64,000 nucleotides of DNA from Rhizobium sp. Root708. GTDB lineage: Bacteria > Pseudomonadota > Alphaproteobacteria > Rhizobiales > Rhizobiaceae. Where the stretch lies: positions 23,449 to 87,448 of the forward strand of contig NZ_LMHV01000005.1 of the NCBI RefSeq assembly GCF_001429725.1. The letters are read 5' to 3'. The notes beneath the pieces were generated by a model. It was given only the letters and a program-made list of their open reading frames with translations. It was not told where the DNA came from and ran no database searches. Shown here in pieces: positions 25,869 through 34,277 of the stretch (position 1 is its first letter; every line of letters starts with the position of its first letter). A program made the translations under genes and the position numbers.

Positions 25869-26726
25869 TCAGGCTGCCATCGCGGTGGTGCCGTAGGTGA
25901 TGCCCTTCTCTTTCAGCCAACGGCGATAGGCGATCGAGCTTGCATCGGCGCGGGTCGGGATTTCCGCGCGGGCTTCCATCGGCAGCAGCGACGGACGCTG
26001 GTTTTCGAGGATGATACGGTCCTGCAGGAAGATCAGCTGTTGGAAATGCACGAGCTCTGTCGTTGTCGAGACGTCATCGATCAGGAACATGACCGGATGA
26101 GCGATGCAGCGATCGGGCTCCAGCGGCTGCACGAACAGGCAGATCACATCCGAGCGATTGGCGGAGTTCGGGCAGGTCTTGTAGAGCAGCGTCGTGAACG
26201 GCGTCATGACCCGGTAGATGTAGTCGGTCATGATCCCGTCGGTTGCCGAAAGGGCTGCCTGCGGCTGAAAGAACTGGCAGTTGGTGGCCCAGACCTCGTC
26301 GACGTCGCGACGGATCTCGGCATTGTAGTGCATGACCTCCGTATGCGGCTCGGCCCCCAGGATATCCGTATGGACGAACGGGAAATGCGCCATATCGAGG
26401 AAGTTTTCGACGATACGCAAGCCCGACGCACGGACGCTGACGGCTCCACAATTGACGACGCGACGGTCGTCTTCATCTGCTTCCGGCAATGCGAACAGAC
26501 CACCCTTCGGTGTGCCAAGCGTCGCCCACAGCAGGCCGAATCGGCTGATGATGTCGAGCGGCTCCGCCCGGCCATCCGCGGTTACAACAATCGATCCGTC
26601 TTTGGAGCGTTCGATGTCGAGATCGGTGCCCAGCAGGCGCGTGGTGGAGTGACCGTATGCAATCTCCGTCTCGGTGCCGAGCGGATACCACTGGTCGAGG
26701 GCAGCCTTGTCCGAACATTGGCTCAT
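25869..26726 (-). CDS. Rieske-type oxygenase catalytic subunit lacking the Rieske cluster (NdmC-like), copy 1
   Basis: A 285-residue protein that aligns with ring-hydroxylating/N-demethylating oxygenase alpha subunits, yet the [2Fe-2S] segment (CxH...CxxH) is cleanly missing: LLGTDLDIERSKDGSIVV runs straight to DIISRFGLLWATLG. The mononuclear iron site is intact: E107-N-F-L-D111-M-A-H114 and H119, with the third ligand probably D236 in LQDRIILENQ. This is the NdmC arrangement, where electrons come from a Rieske domain on another protein; here the 33603 gene is the candidate. ATG 26726 matches the start of copy 2 (DKAAL at residues 6-10); ATG 26750 would overlap the upstream gene. Confidence 0.85.
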   Translation of the reverse strand: MSQCSDKAALDQWYPLGTETEIAYGHSTTRLLGTDLDIERSKDGSIVVTADGRAEPLDIISRFGLLWATLGTPKGGLFALPEADEDDRRVVNCGAVSVRASGLRIVENFLDMAHFPFVHTDILGAEPHTEVMHYNAEIRRDVDEVWATNCQFFQPQAALSATDGIMTDYIYRVMTPFTTLLYKTCPNSANRSDVICLFVQPLEPDRCIAHPVMFLIDDVSTTTELVHFQQLIFLQDRIILENQRPSLLPMEARAEIPTRADASSIAYRRWLKEKGITYGTTAMAA

Positions 26727-26739
26727 GGGACGCTCACTT

Positions 26740-28140
26740 TCATTGGTCATAGATACGGTCCATCACAGTTTGGTGGCTCGCCAACAATCCGTCCACATCC
26801 AAATGACGAAACTGGCCGTCGGCGATGATTTCGCGGCCGTTGATAAAGGAATAGTCGACCTTGAACGGACCACACATGACGAGGGCCGCCAGGGGATCGC
26901 GCTGCGTGCCGGAGAGGCCGAGCTGGTTCAATTTCACGGCGATGAAATCGGCGCTCATCCCGGGAGCGAGATAGCCGATATCGTCGCGGCCGAGGATCTT
27001 GGCGCCACCGCGCGTCGCCATCGTCAGCGCCTCGCGGGCGGACAGTGCCTTCGGCGTGCCGCCAAAGCCGCCGCGTCCGCCTGGCGTCTCCGAGAGATAC
27101 CTGTTGGGCGCGACACGCTGCAGCATCATCGCAAGGCGGGCTTCCATGAACATGTTCGAGGTATCGTTGGAAGCAGACCCGTCAACGCCGAGGCCGACAT
27201 TGACGCCGAGATCGAGCATTTCCCGGATCTTGGCGATGCCTTGCCCACAGCGCATGTTGGCCGATGGGCAATGGGCGACACCGGTGCCCGAATCCGCAAA
27301 CAGCCTGATCTCGTCCGACGTCATGAAGATCGAGTGCGCGAACCAAACATCCGGCCCGAGCCAGCCGACGGATTCCGCAAAGCCTACCGAGCGCATGCCG
27401 TAGACGTCGTGGCAATAGTCTTCCTCGAAGAGGTCCTCTGCCAGATGCGAATGCAGATGCACACCCTTGTGGCTGCGCGCCAGTGCTGCTGCATCCTTCA
27501 TCAGGCCCGGCGTCACGGAAAACGGCGAGCAAGGGGCAAGGATGATGCGGCTCATCGAATGGCGGGTATTGTCGTGGTAGGTGTGGATCAGCCGCTCCGC
27601 GTCCTTGAGGATATCCTCTTCCTTCTCGACGCAATTGTCCGGCGGCAGTCCGCCCTGGCTCTGGCCGCGCGACATGGCGCCGCGCGCGGCGTGAAAACGC
27701 AGGCCGAGGTCGCTCGCCGCGTCGATCGTCGCATCCAGCGTGCAGTTGTTCGGCAGGATATAGAGGTGATCGGAGCTCGTCGTGCAGCCTGATGCGATCA
27801 GTTCGGCCATGGCCACGCGGGCCGATACGCCGATCGCATGATCATCAAGCGCCGACCAGATCGGGTAGAGCGTCTTCAGCCAAACCAGAAGTTCGTCGTC
27901 CTGAACCATGACGCGGGTGAGGTTCTGGTACATGTGGTGGTGAATGTTGACCATGCCCGGCATCACGATATGCCCGGATAGATCCAGCACGCGATCGGCC
28001 GCGGCACCCTCGAGTTCTGCCATTGTGCCGACAGCCTCGATGACGTTGTCACGCACCAGCAGCGCGCCGTCCTTTATCTCGCGCGCCTCATCATCGAAGG
28101 TTGCGAGATAGGCGATGTTTTTAATGAGCAGCGTGGTCAT
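26740..28140 (-). CDS. 8-oxoguanine deaminase-like amidohydrolase
   Basis: A 466-residue amidohydrolase closest in pattern to the 8-oxoguanine deaminase/hydroxyatrazine aminohydrolase group. Motifs: MVNIHHHMYQNLTR (metal site), GAMSRGQSQGGLPPD, which is typical of the 8-oxoguanine group, LHSHLAED, AHCPSANMRC and GLGVDGSASND. It would turn 8-oxoguanine into urate, or deaminate a related purine. It lies 15 bases after the transporter permease and 13 bases before the Rieske-less oxygenase. Confidence 0.82.
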   Translation of the reverse strand: MTTLLIKNIAYLATFDDEAREIKDGALLVRDNVIEAVGTMAELEGAAADRVLDLSGHIVMPGMVNIHHHMYQNLTRVMVQDDELLVWLKTLYPIWSALDDHAIGVSARVAMAELIASGCTTSSDHLYILPNNCTLDATIDAASDLGLRFHAARGAMSRGQSQGGLPPDNCVEKEEDILKDAERLIHTYHDNTRHSMSRIILAPCSPFSVTPGLMKDAAALARSHKGVHLHSHLAEDLFEEDYCHDVYGMRSVGFAESVGWLGPDVWFAHSIFMTSDEIRLFADSGTGVAHCPSANMRCGQGIAKIREMLDLGVNVGLGVDGSASNDTSNMFMEARLAMMLQRVAPNRYLSETPGGRGGFGGTPKALSAREALTMATRGGAKILGRDDIGYLAPGMSADFIAVKLNQLGLSGTQRDPLAALVMCGPFKVDYSFINGREIIADGQFRHLDVDGLLASHQTVMDRIYDQ

Positions 28141-28155
28141 GGCATTCCCGGTATT

Positions 28156-29091
28156 TTAGCGGACATCGCGATAGTAGGGCACGCCGATCGCCGCGGGAGC
28201 CGCCATGATCCGACGCATGCGCTGCCAGGCAAGGACCGGCACGATAATGAAGGCCATGGTGCCGAGGTAGGGCAGCATGGAAAGGAAGGCAGGCGCAACC
28301 GGCCAGCCGCGCGCCTGCCCGACGAAGCCGAGTGCGGTGATAAAGCCGAAAAGCAGGCCGGAGAGGACCGCTGGGATCGGCCGGTATCCGGCGAAGATGA
28401 CGAGCGCAACGGCGATCCAGCCACGCCCTGCGACGACACCATCCGACCATGATGGCACGAAGGTGAGTGTCAGGTAGGCACCTGCGCCCGCCGCCAGCGC
28501 CGAGCCGGCCGTCACATAAGCGAAGCGGATGAGATTGACCGGGATGCCCGCGGCATCCGCCGCAGCCGGGTTTTCGCCCACGGCTCGCAGGTTGAGACCA
28601 TGGCGGGTGCGGAACATGACGTAGCTCAGACCGACCGGCAGGATGATGAAGATCAGATAAAGCAGGATATTCTGCGAGAAGAAGGCCGGGCCGATGACCG
28701 GGATCTTGCTCAGGAGCGGCACCTCGATCGGCGCAAACGTTGCGCGAGCCGGCATGCCGGAATAGGCGCGGCCGATGGTGGAGGCGATGCCGCTGCCCAT
28801 CAGCGTCAGCGCCAGGCCGCAAAGCACCTGATTGGCGCGCAGGATGACGGTCGCGAACGCAAATAGTGCGCCGAACAGTGCGCCGACCGCGAGAGCGGAA
28901 AGAAAGCCGATCGTGGGCGAGGGTATCGCGGCAACGGTTGCGATTGCCGTTAGTGCGCCCATCGCCATCAGGCCTTCAACGCCCAGATTGACGACGCCGA
29001 CGCGTTCAGCAAGAACCTCGCCGAGAGCCGCGAGCGCCAGGACGCCGCCCGCCAGGAAGGCCGTGGTGAAGAGGCCGGTCAAAAGATCCAT
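28156..29091 (-). CDS. Nucleoside-type ABC transporter permease (second)
   Basis: A 311-residue permease of the BPD_transp_2 family used by BMP/Nup nucleoside and ribose-type importers, with about eight hydrophobic helices. Typical segments are the N-terminal ERVGVVNLGVEGLMAMGAL and the coupling region NPAAADAAGIPVNLIRFAYV. ATG 29091 is preceded by GAGGAG; the open frame reaches back to 29148 but overlaps the upstream permease. It pairs with the next gene upstream to form the channel. Confidence 0.9.
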   Translation of the reverse strand: MDLLTGLFTTAFLAGGVLALAALGEVLAERVGVVNLGVEGLMAMGALTAIATVAAIPSPTIGFLSALAVGALFGALFAFATVILRANQVLCGLALTLMGSGIASTIGRAYSGMPARATFAPIEVPLLSKIPVIGPAFFSQNILLYLIFIILPVGLSYVMFRTRHGLNLRAVGENPAAADAAGIPVNLIRFAYVTAGSALAAGAGAYLTLTFVPSWSDGVVAGRGWIAVALVIFAGYRPIPAVLSGLLFGFITALGFVGQARGWPVAPAFLSMLPYLGTMAFIIVPVLAWQRMRRIMAAPAAIGVPYYRDVR

Positions 29092-29101
29092 GTCGCTCTC
29101 C

Positions 29102-30145
29102 TCAAGCCTTGTCGCGTGCGATGCGGTAATGGGCGAGCTCGTCGCCAATTGCCGTCAGAAACAGAATAAGCCCGGTGATCGCCAGCACCGTCGAGGTCGT
29201 CAGGCCCTGCGTCTGCAGGATGATGCCGGAGTTCAGGATGAAGGCCATGAGTGCCGCCGAGAAGATGACGCCGACGGCGGAGCTTCTGGCGAGAACAGCC
29301 ACCATGATGCCGAGGTAACCGTAGTTATTGGAGATGCCGCCCTGCAGACGGTGCACCGTGCCGGCGATCTCCAGCATGCCGGCAAGGCCGGCAATCGCGC
29401 CCGAAAGCAGCATGACGGTGATGAGGTGGCGGCGCACCGGCATGCCCGCATATTTCGCCGCCGACGGATTGGAGCCGACAAGCCTCACTTCATAGCCCCA
29501 GCGGGAGAAGGCAAGCAGACCGGCGACAAGCAGGGCCACAAGAATTGCGATAGGCAGACCCCAATGGATCGAACCCCAGAACTCCGGAATTTCGGCGGAA
29601 AGGCGCGGCGTCGCCGAATTCGCCATCTTGTCCCGCCAGGCGTTGGTGGAGACGAAATAGACGAGCAGGATCGCCACGAAGTTCAACAGCAGCGTGGTGA
29701 TCAGTTCGTTGACGTTGGCATAGGCGCGCGCAAGCGTCGGCACGAGAATCCAGACAGCGCCGCCAACCAGGCCGGCGACGAACATCAGCACAAGAATGAG
29801 TGCCTGCGGTCCGGGCACGAAGAGGCCAACGGCCGCAGCGGCAAAGGCACCGGCATAGAACTGACCCTCCGCGCCAATGTTCCATGCACCGATCTGCTGC
29901 GCGACGGCGACCGACAGGCCGGTCAGGATCAGCGGAATGACGAGAACGCCCAGATCCTCCATACCGAAGCTGGAGCCGAAACTCGCGTCGACGACCTCGG
30001 AGGCGAGTTCAACCGGATTGGCGCCGGTCATCGCCAGAATGATGCCGGCAAAGACGAGCGCCAGAACGATGGCGGCGGCGCGGGCAGCCAGCGCGATGCC
30101 GGGCGAGGCGGATGGCAGGCGCTGCAAACGGAAGGAACCTGCCAT
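29102..30145 (-). CDS. Nucleoside-type ABC transporter permease (first)
   Basis: A 347-residue inner-membrane permease of the same family as its neighbour. Markers are GAWNIGAEGQFYAGAFAA, ANVNELITTLLLNFVA (the conserved NE..T..LN), and the coupling loop NPSAAKYAGMPVRRHLITV. ATG 30145 begins one base after the ATPase stop. It is the more N-terminally extended of the two permeases, as in YufP/NupB-type subunits. Confidence 0.9.
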   Translation of the reverse strand: MAGSFRLQRLPSASPGIALAARAAAIVLALVFAGIILAMTGANPVELASEVVDASFGSSFGMEDLGVLVIPLILTGLSVAVAQQIGAWNIGAEGQFYAGAFAAAAVGLFVPGPQALILVLMFVAGLVGGAVWILVPTLARAYANVNELITTLLLNFVAILLVYFVSTNAWRDKMANSATPRLSAEIPEFWGSIHWGLPIAILVALLVAGLLAFSRWGYEVRLVGSNPSAAKYAGMPVRRHLITVMLLSGAIAGLAGMLEIAGTVHRLQGGISNNYGYLGIMVAVLARSSAVGVIFSAALMAFILNSGIILQTQGLTTSTVLAITGLILFLTAIGDELAHYRIARDKA

Positions 30146-30146
30146 G

Positions 30147-31721
30147 CTATGCGACCTCACGGACCTGGGTACGGCCACCCATCAGCAGGCCGATTTCGTC
30201 GATGTCAGTCTTGTCGTTGTCGACGATCCCCATGATCTTCCCTTCATAAAGCACGGCAATGCGGTCGGAGAGGTTGAGCAGCTCTTCGAGTTCTTCGGAA
30301 ATCAGAATGATGCCGGCGCCGGCATCGCGCAGCTCGACGATGTAGCGCAGCATCGTGTTGATGGCGCCGACGTCGAGGCCACGGCTCGGATAGGCGGCGA
30401 TCAGAACCTTGTCGGCTATGCGCATCTCGCGCCGGGCGACGAGGCGCTGCTGATTGCCCCCGGACAGATTGCGGATCGGCATGGCGAAATCGGGAATGGC
30501 AACCTCGGCGGCCGAGGCGATCTCCTTGGCGAGCGCCGTTGCCGCGCCCGGCTTGTAGCTTCCGCCTGACGAAACCGGCGGCTTCTTGTATTCGCGCATC
30601 ACGGCATTCACCGTGATGCTCAGCGCCGGTGCAAGGCCGCTGTGCAGGCGATCTTCCGGAATGTGACCGATGCCGCTTTCGGCAAAGGCCGCCGCATTGC
30701 TTTTGTCGACCGGTTTGCCTGCAATCAGGATCCGGCCGGCGCTCACCGCGCGAATGCCGGTCAGGACCTGGCTGAGTTCGCGCTGGCCGTTGCCGGCGAC
30801 ACCCGCAACACCGACGATCTCGCCAGCCCGGACATCGAGTGAGATGCCGTACAGCGCTTCGTTGCCGCCGTCACCGATCGCCGAGACATTTTCGAGCGAG
30901 AGCACGGGCCGCACCGACATCGGGGCCGCTCCCGGCGGGCGCTGGCGCATGTCGGCCAGCACGATGTCGCGGCCAACCATGAGCTTGGCGAGCATGCGCG
31001 GATTGCAAGCGGCAGTGTTTTCGGTGGCGATCTTGCGCCCGCCGCGCAGAATGCTGATGCGGTCGGAAATCTCCAGCACTTCGTCGAGCTTGTGGCTGAT
31101 GAAGATGACGGCATTGCCGGCGGCCACGAATTCGCGCAACGCCTTGAACAGTTCGCGCGCTTCGGCCGGCGTCAAAACGGCTGTCGGTTCGTCGAGAATG
31201 AGAACGCGTGCCTGTCTGGCGAGAACGCGCAGGATCTCGACTCGTTGCTGTTCGCCGGTCGACAGATCGCTGACGCGGGCGCCCGGATGAGTCTTCAGAT
31301 TGAATTTCTCGGCCAGAGCGCCGGTGCGCTGCTCCAGCACCTGCGCCGAAGCGCGGCGCGGCGTCTCAGACCAGCCCAGATGAATGTTCTCGGCGACCGT
31401 GAATGCCTGAACCAGCTTGAAATGCTGGTGAACCATGCCGATGCCTGAAGCAATTGCCTGCAGCGGCGTTGCAAATTCCTTGGCGTAGCCGTCGATGATG
31501 ATCTCGCCGGCGTCCGCCTGGTAGATGCCGGTCAGGATATTCATCAGCGTCGATTTTCCGGCACCGTTTTCGCCGAGCAGGGCATGGATTTCGCCCGGCA
31601 TCACGTCCAGATCGACGTTCTCGTTGGCAATGACGCCTGGAAAGTATTTGGCGATACCCTTCAGCTGAACGAGAGGCGGGGTGCCCGGAGGGGGCGAATA
31701 GCGGGTCGCATTTTCAGTCAT
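30147..31721 (-). CDS. Nucleoside-type ABC transporter ATPase (two domains)
   Basis: A 524-residue ATPase with two ABC domains, like NupA/YufO and ribose RbsA. Domain 1 has Walker A GENGAGKST, LSTGEQQRVEI and LILDEPTAVL. Domain 2 has a degenerate Walker A (GVAGNGQRELSQ) and LSGGNQQRLVAR, the usual asymmetry for this family. It energises uptake of the ligand bound by the BMP protein. Confidence 0.92.
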   Translation of the reverse strand: MTENATRYSPPPGTPPLVQLKGIAKYFPGVIANENVDLDVMPGEIHALLGENGAGKSTLMNILTGIYQADAGEIIIDGYAKEFATPLQAIASGIGMVHQHFKLVQAFTVAENIHLGWSETPRRASAQVLEQRTGALAEKFNLKTHPGARVSDLSTGEQQRVEILRVLARQARVLILDEPTAVLTPAEARELFKALREFVAAGNAVIFISHKLDEVLEISDRISILRGGRKIATENTAACNPRMLAKLMVGRDIVLADMRQRPPGAAPMSVRPVLSLENVSAIGDGGNEALYGISLDVRAGEIVGVAGVAGNGQRELSQVLTGIRAVSAGRILIAGKPVDKSNAAAFAESGIGHIPEDRLHSGLAPALSITVNAVMREYKKPPVSSGGSYKPGAATALAKEIASAAEVAIPDFAMPIRNLSGGNQQRLVARREMRIADKVLIAAYPSRGLDVGAINTMLRYIVELRDAGAGIILISEELEELLNLSDRIAVLYEGKIMGIVDNDKTDIDEIGLLMGGRTQVREVA

Positions 31722-31747
31722 GGAGTGGCACCGGAGCGTGAAGGGGG

Positions 31748-31777
31748 GAGCCCGGCCGATCCTGGACGGCCGGGCTC
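31748..31777 (-). terminator. Hairpin between binding-protein and ATPase genes
   Basis: GAGCCCGGCCG and CGGCCGGGCTC form a perfect 11-bp stem with an eight-base loop, in the 75-bp gap after the binding-protein stop. It is followed on the minus strand by CCCCCCTT. It most likely sets a higher level of the binding protein than of the membrane components. Confidence 0.65.
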
Positions 31778-31796
31778 TTGGCTTGGGAGGCCAGAT

Positions 31797-32918
31797 TTAG
31801 GAGGTGAGGCCGGTGACACCCTCGACCGACCAATCCCAGTTATAGAGCTCGAGTTCGGTCATCGTCTGCCCAGCAGCGACACGCACCTTGCCGGTGGAAT
31901 CCTTCAGCTCGCCGGTGAACGGCGACCAGCCGCCCATGATCTTTTCACGCACGGCATCGGCAGCGGCGGCAACGTCCGCCGGAACCTTCTCGCCCCACTT
32001 GTCGCGATCAACGCCGGCGCCCATCGCAAACAGCTGCTCGCTTGGAGCCCAGGTGCCGGCAAGACGCTTGCCAACCTGATCGACGTAGAACTTGGTGAAG
32101 TCGATCAGGATCGACGAGACGTAGGAGTTCGGACCGTAGCGACGGATGTCGGTGTTCCACATGGCCGCCCAGACGCCGCGCTTTTCAGCGACCTGGAGGT
32201 AGCCGGCTTCGTCCATGATGCCGAAGAGGAAGTCGCAGCCGTTGTCGATCAGTGCCGTGCCGGCCTGCGTTGCCGCCTGCGGGTCGAACCAGGAATTGAT
32301 GACGATCGTTTGCACCGTTGCATTCGGGTTGACTGTGCGCGCGCCCATCAGGAAAGCGTTGGTTGAAGCGTAGACCGAAGGCACCGGGAAGGAGGCGATG
32401 TAGCCGAGCTTGCCGGTCTTCGACAGATGGCCCGCGGCAACGCCGAGCACGTAGGTCGGATACCAGTGCGCGAGGTAGTACCAGCCGAGATTGTCCATTG
32501 TGATGTGGCCGTTGCATTCCATGAAGGCAACATCGGTCGCGCGCTTGACCACCTCATGCAGGAAGTCGCCGTTCGAGGACGTGTCGAAGATCATGTTCGC
32601 GCCTTCGGAGACGAACTGGCGATAGGTGCGCGTCGCGTCGGCCGAGTAGGGAATGTTTTCGACTTCGAGGATCTTCTTGAGCTTCGGATAGGCTTCCTTC
32701 ACGGCCAGCAGGCCCTGATGGTGCGCCCATGTCCAGCCTTCGTCGGAGATCGGGCCGACGTGACCGAAGCCGATGACGGCGTCTTCTTCCTTGATCGCAG
32801 GCAGCGGCGAGGCGGCAAGAGCCTGGCGGGCAAGGCCGGCCGGCAGCATCATGGCCGCTGCACCGACAGCACCCATGTTCAGAAATCCGCGGCGGGAAAG
32901 CGTACGCAAGTCAATCAT
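31797..32918 (-). CDS. BMP-family (basic membrane protein/nucleoside) substrate-binding protein
   Basis: A 373-residue periplasmic binding protein with a Tat-like leader (LSRRGFLNMGAVGAAAMM). The BMP fold is visible in GFGHVGPISDEGWTWAHHQG, ANMIFDTSSNGDFLHEVV, GKLGYIASFPVPSVYASTNAF and CDFLFGIMDEAGYLQVA. BMP proteins of this kind bind purine nucleosides or related rings. First gene of the minus-strand purine operon; the other transporter genes and three deaminases follow it. Confidence 0.9.
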   Translation of the reverse strand: MIDLRTLSRRGFLNMGAVGAAAMMLPAGLARQALAASPLPAIKEEDAVIGFGHVGPISDEGWTWAHHQGLLAVKEAYPKLKKILEVENIPYSADATRTYRQFVSEGANMIFDTSSNGDFLHEVVKRATDVAFMECNGHITMDNLGWYYLAHWYPTYVLGVAAGHLSKTGKLGYIASFPVPSVYASTNAFLMGARTVNPNATVQTIVINSWFDPQAATQAGTALIDNGCDFLFGIMDEAGYLQVAEKRGVWAAMWNTDIRRYGPNSYVSSILIDFTKFYVDQVGKRLAGTWAPSEQLFAMGAGVDRDKWGEKVPADVAAAADAVREKIMGGWSPFTGELKDSTGKVRVAAGQTMTELELYNWDWSVEGVTGLTS

Positions 32919-33343
32919 GTGATCCCCTTCTGGTTTTGACGCGGACGACCGCGCTTATGATCGTGACCGTTCGGCCCTGGTAATTCCAACGCAACAATTA
33001 TGCCAACTGCCTTGCTGCCACCGGCGACCCAGTTCCGGGTTGCCGGACGCCACTTGCCGATCGACCCACCAGATCTGGAGGGGCGTCGCAATTGGCGTCC
33101 CCGCAGGTCTTGAAAAGCAGGCGAGGACTGGGCAGCAGGAGACTGACAAATCGGAATTGTTCGGAATAGAGCGAATTTCCGGATCAACCTGGTGCGTAAA
33201 AGGCAACAAGAGACATTGCGAAGTCACTTGAATTCCGACGCAGACAATGCCTAAAATGCACAAAAGTAAAGCATGATTAAAAAATATGCAGACAGGCGTA
33301 AATTGAGGCGAAGAATGATGCGGTTGCAGGCGGTGAACAGACA
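32919..33343. other. Divergent regulatory region (425 bp, no gene)
   Basis: This AT-richer gap separates the BMP transporter operon (minus) from the acylphosphatase-like/Rieske operon (plus). I see no convincing coding sequence. Short frames on both strands lack ribosome sites and family features. It contains the phased ATGC/GCAT dyads described separately, and must hold the promoters of both operons. Confidence 0.7.
33256..33289. promoter_or_regulatory. Phased ATGC-N11-GCAT-N11-ATGC array, LysR-box-like
   Basis: ATGC (33256-33259), GCAT (33271-33274) and ATGC (33286-33289) are spaced by exactly 11 bases each, giving two overlapping dyads of the T-N11-A type bound by LysR regulators; another ATGC is at 33247. 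It lies 55 bp before the plus-strand operon start. The LysR gene at 36727, in that same operon, is the natural candidate regulator. Inference from spacing only. Confidence 0.45.
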
Positions 33344-33589
33344 ATGTCCGGGATAGTTCAGACGGCGCGTTTTACCTTCCGGGGTCAGATGGTGCCGGCA
33401 AGCTTCAGAGAATTTGCGCTTCACCGCGCCGGCAGGCTGGATCTCGAAATCGAGGTCGAAGCCTGCGAGCCGATGAGCGCTCGCGTTTCGGTTAGGGGTC
33501 AGGAGGACCTCGTCGACGCCTTCGAGATGGCCTGCAGTCTCGGGCCTTACGACTGCATCATTCTGGATATTGAGCGGGCAACCGCGTGA
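33344..33589 (+). CDS. Degenerate acylphosphatase-like small protein
   Basis: An 81-residue protein with the size and layout of acylphosphatase: TARFTFRGQMVPASFREFAL matches the strand-loop-helix with its phosphate-binding Arg, and the end VRGQEDLVDAFEMACSLGPY matches the second helix. The consensus VQGVGFR is changed to MVPASFR, and the catalytic Asn region is not conserved, so it is probably not a phosphatase. It lies 13 bases before the Rieske gene, so a structural or regulatory role in that system is possible. The fold assignment is by eye. Confidence 0.55.
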   Translation: MSGIVQTARFTFRGQMVPASFREFALHRAGRLDLEIEVEACEPMSARVSVRGQEDLVDAFEMACSLGPYDCIILDIERATA

Positions 33590-33602
33590 ATAGGAGCAAA
33601 CT

Positions 33603-34277
33603 ATGAAGTTGAACGAGGGGTGGGTCCCGGTTGCGCTATCGTCGTCGATCGAAGCCGGAACGTCGGCGGGTGCTGTCGTCGAAGGCAGCGAGATCGTCGT
33701 GTGGCGCGACAACAGCGGCCATGCGCATGTCTGGGAAGACCGTTGTCCGCATCGCGGCATGCGTCTGAGCTTCGGTTTCGTGCGCGGCGATCACATCGCC
33801 TGTCTGTACCACGGCTGGCAATACGATACCGCCGGGCAGTGCCGATACATTCCTGCCCATCCGACCCTTGATGTCCCGGAGACGATCAAGGTGCCGATCT
33901 ATCGGGCGCGCGAACAGTATGGAATCATCTGGGCAACGATGTCTGCCGACGTCCCGCTGCTCGAAATCGACGCCACGGCCGGCATCACACCGGTCAGAAG
34001 CCTCTATGTTGATCGACCGATTGAGGATGTGAAGGCCGCGTTGATGGCGGATGGCATGACCCTGGTCGCGGACCAGGTCGGGCGCCTGATCGCTGGGAGC
34101 GACACGCTGCTCCTGGCGTTTCAGGCCACCGCATCAGGCAAGAGCGCCGTCCACATCGTTCTGCTCGGATCGCCGGACGTCAACGGCGGAGCATTGCAGA
34201 AGCACTATGCCCAATGGTCCGAAACCATCCGCACCCGCCTTGAAGAGCAGACGGCCCGCGCCGTGGAGATCGCCTGA
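33603..34277 (+). CDS. Stand-alone Rieske [2Fe-2S] protein, oxygenase type, no catalytic domain
   Basis: A 224-residue protein whose N-terminal half is the Rieske domain of a ring-hydroxylating oxygenase: C48-P-H50-R-G and C67-L-Y-H70-G-W give a CxH-X16-CxxH cluster. The usual iron-binding ENxxDxxHxxxxH of the catalytic half is absent; after YGIIWATM come about 115 residues of unrecognised sequence. It is too short to be an oxygenase alone. It is exactly the piece missing from the two Rieske-less subunits at 25869 and 41844. The next gene is GST-like (TGATG overlap), matching the partner set of NdmC/D/E. Confidence 0.9.
   Translation: MKLNEGWVPVALSSSIEAGTSAGAVVEGSEIVVWRDNSGHAHVWEDRCPHRGMRLSFGFVRGDHIACLYHGWQYDTAGQCRYIPAHPTLDVPETIKVPIYRAREQYGIIWATMSADVPLLEIDATAGITPVRSLYVDRPIEDVKAALMADGMTLVADQVGRLIAGSDTLLLAFQATASGKSAVHIVLLGSPDVNGGALQKHYAQWSETIRTRLEEQTARAVEIA

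Noticed and set aside
25869..26726. Rieske-less oxygenase as a pseudogene that lost its N-terminal domain
   Set aside because: The gap is internal and clean, a paralogue with the same layout exists at 41844, the iron ligands are intact, and a separate Rieske gene is present. Decay would not give two matching copies.
28832..30235. 467-codon plus-strand frame opposite the nucleoside transporter permeases
   Set aside because: The permeases on the minus strand are clear. The antisense product is full of Arg/His/Asp/Gln and has no family.
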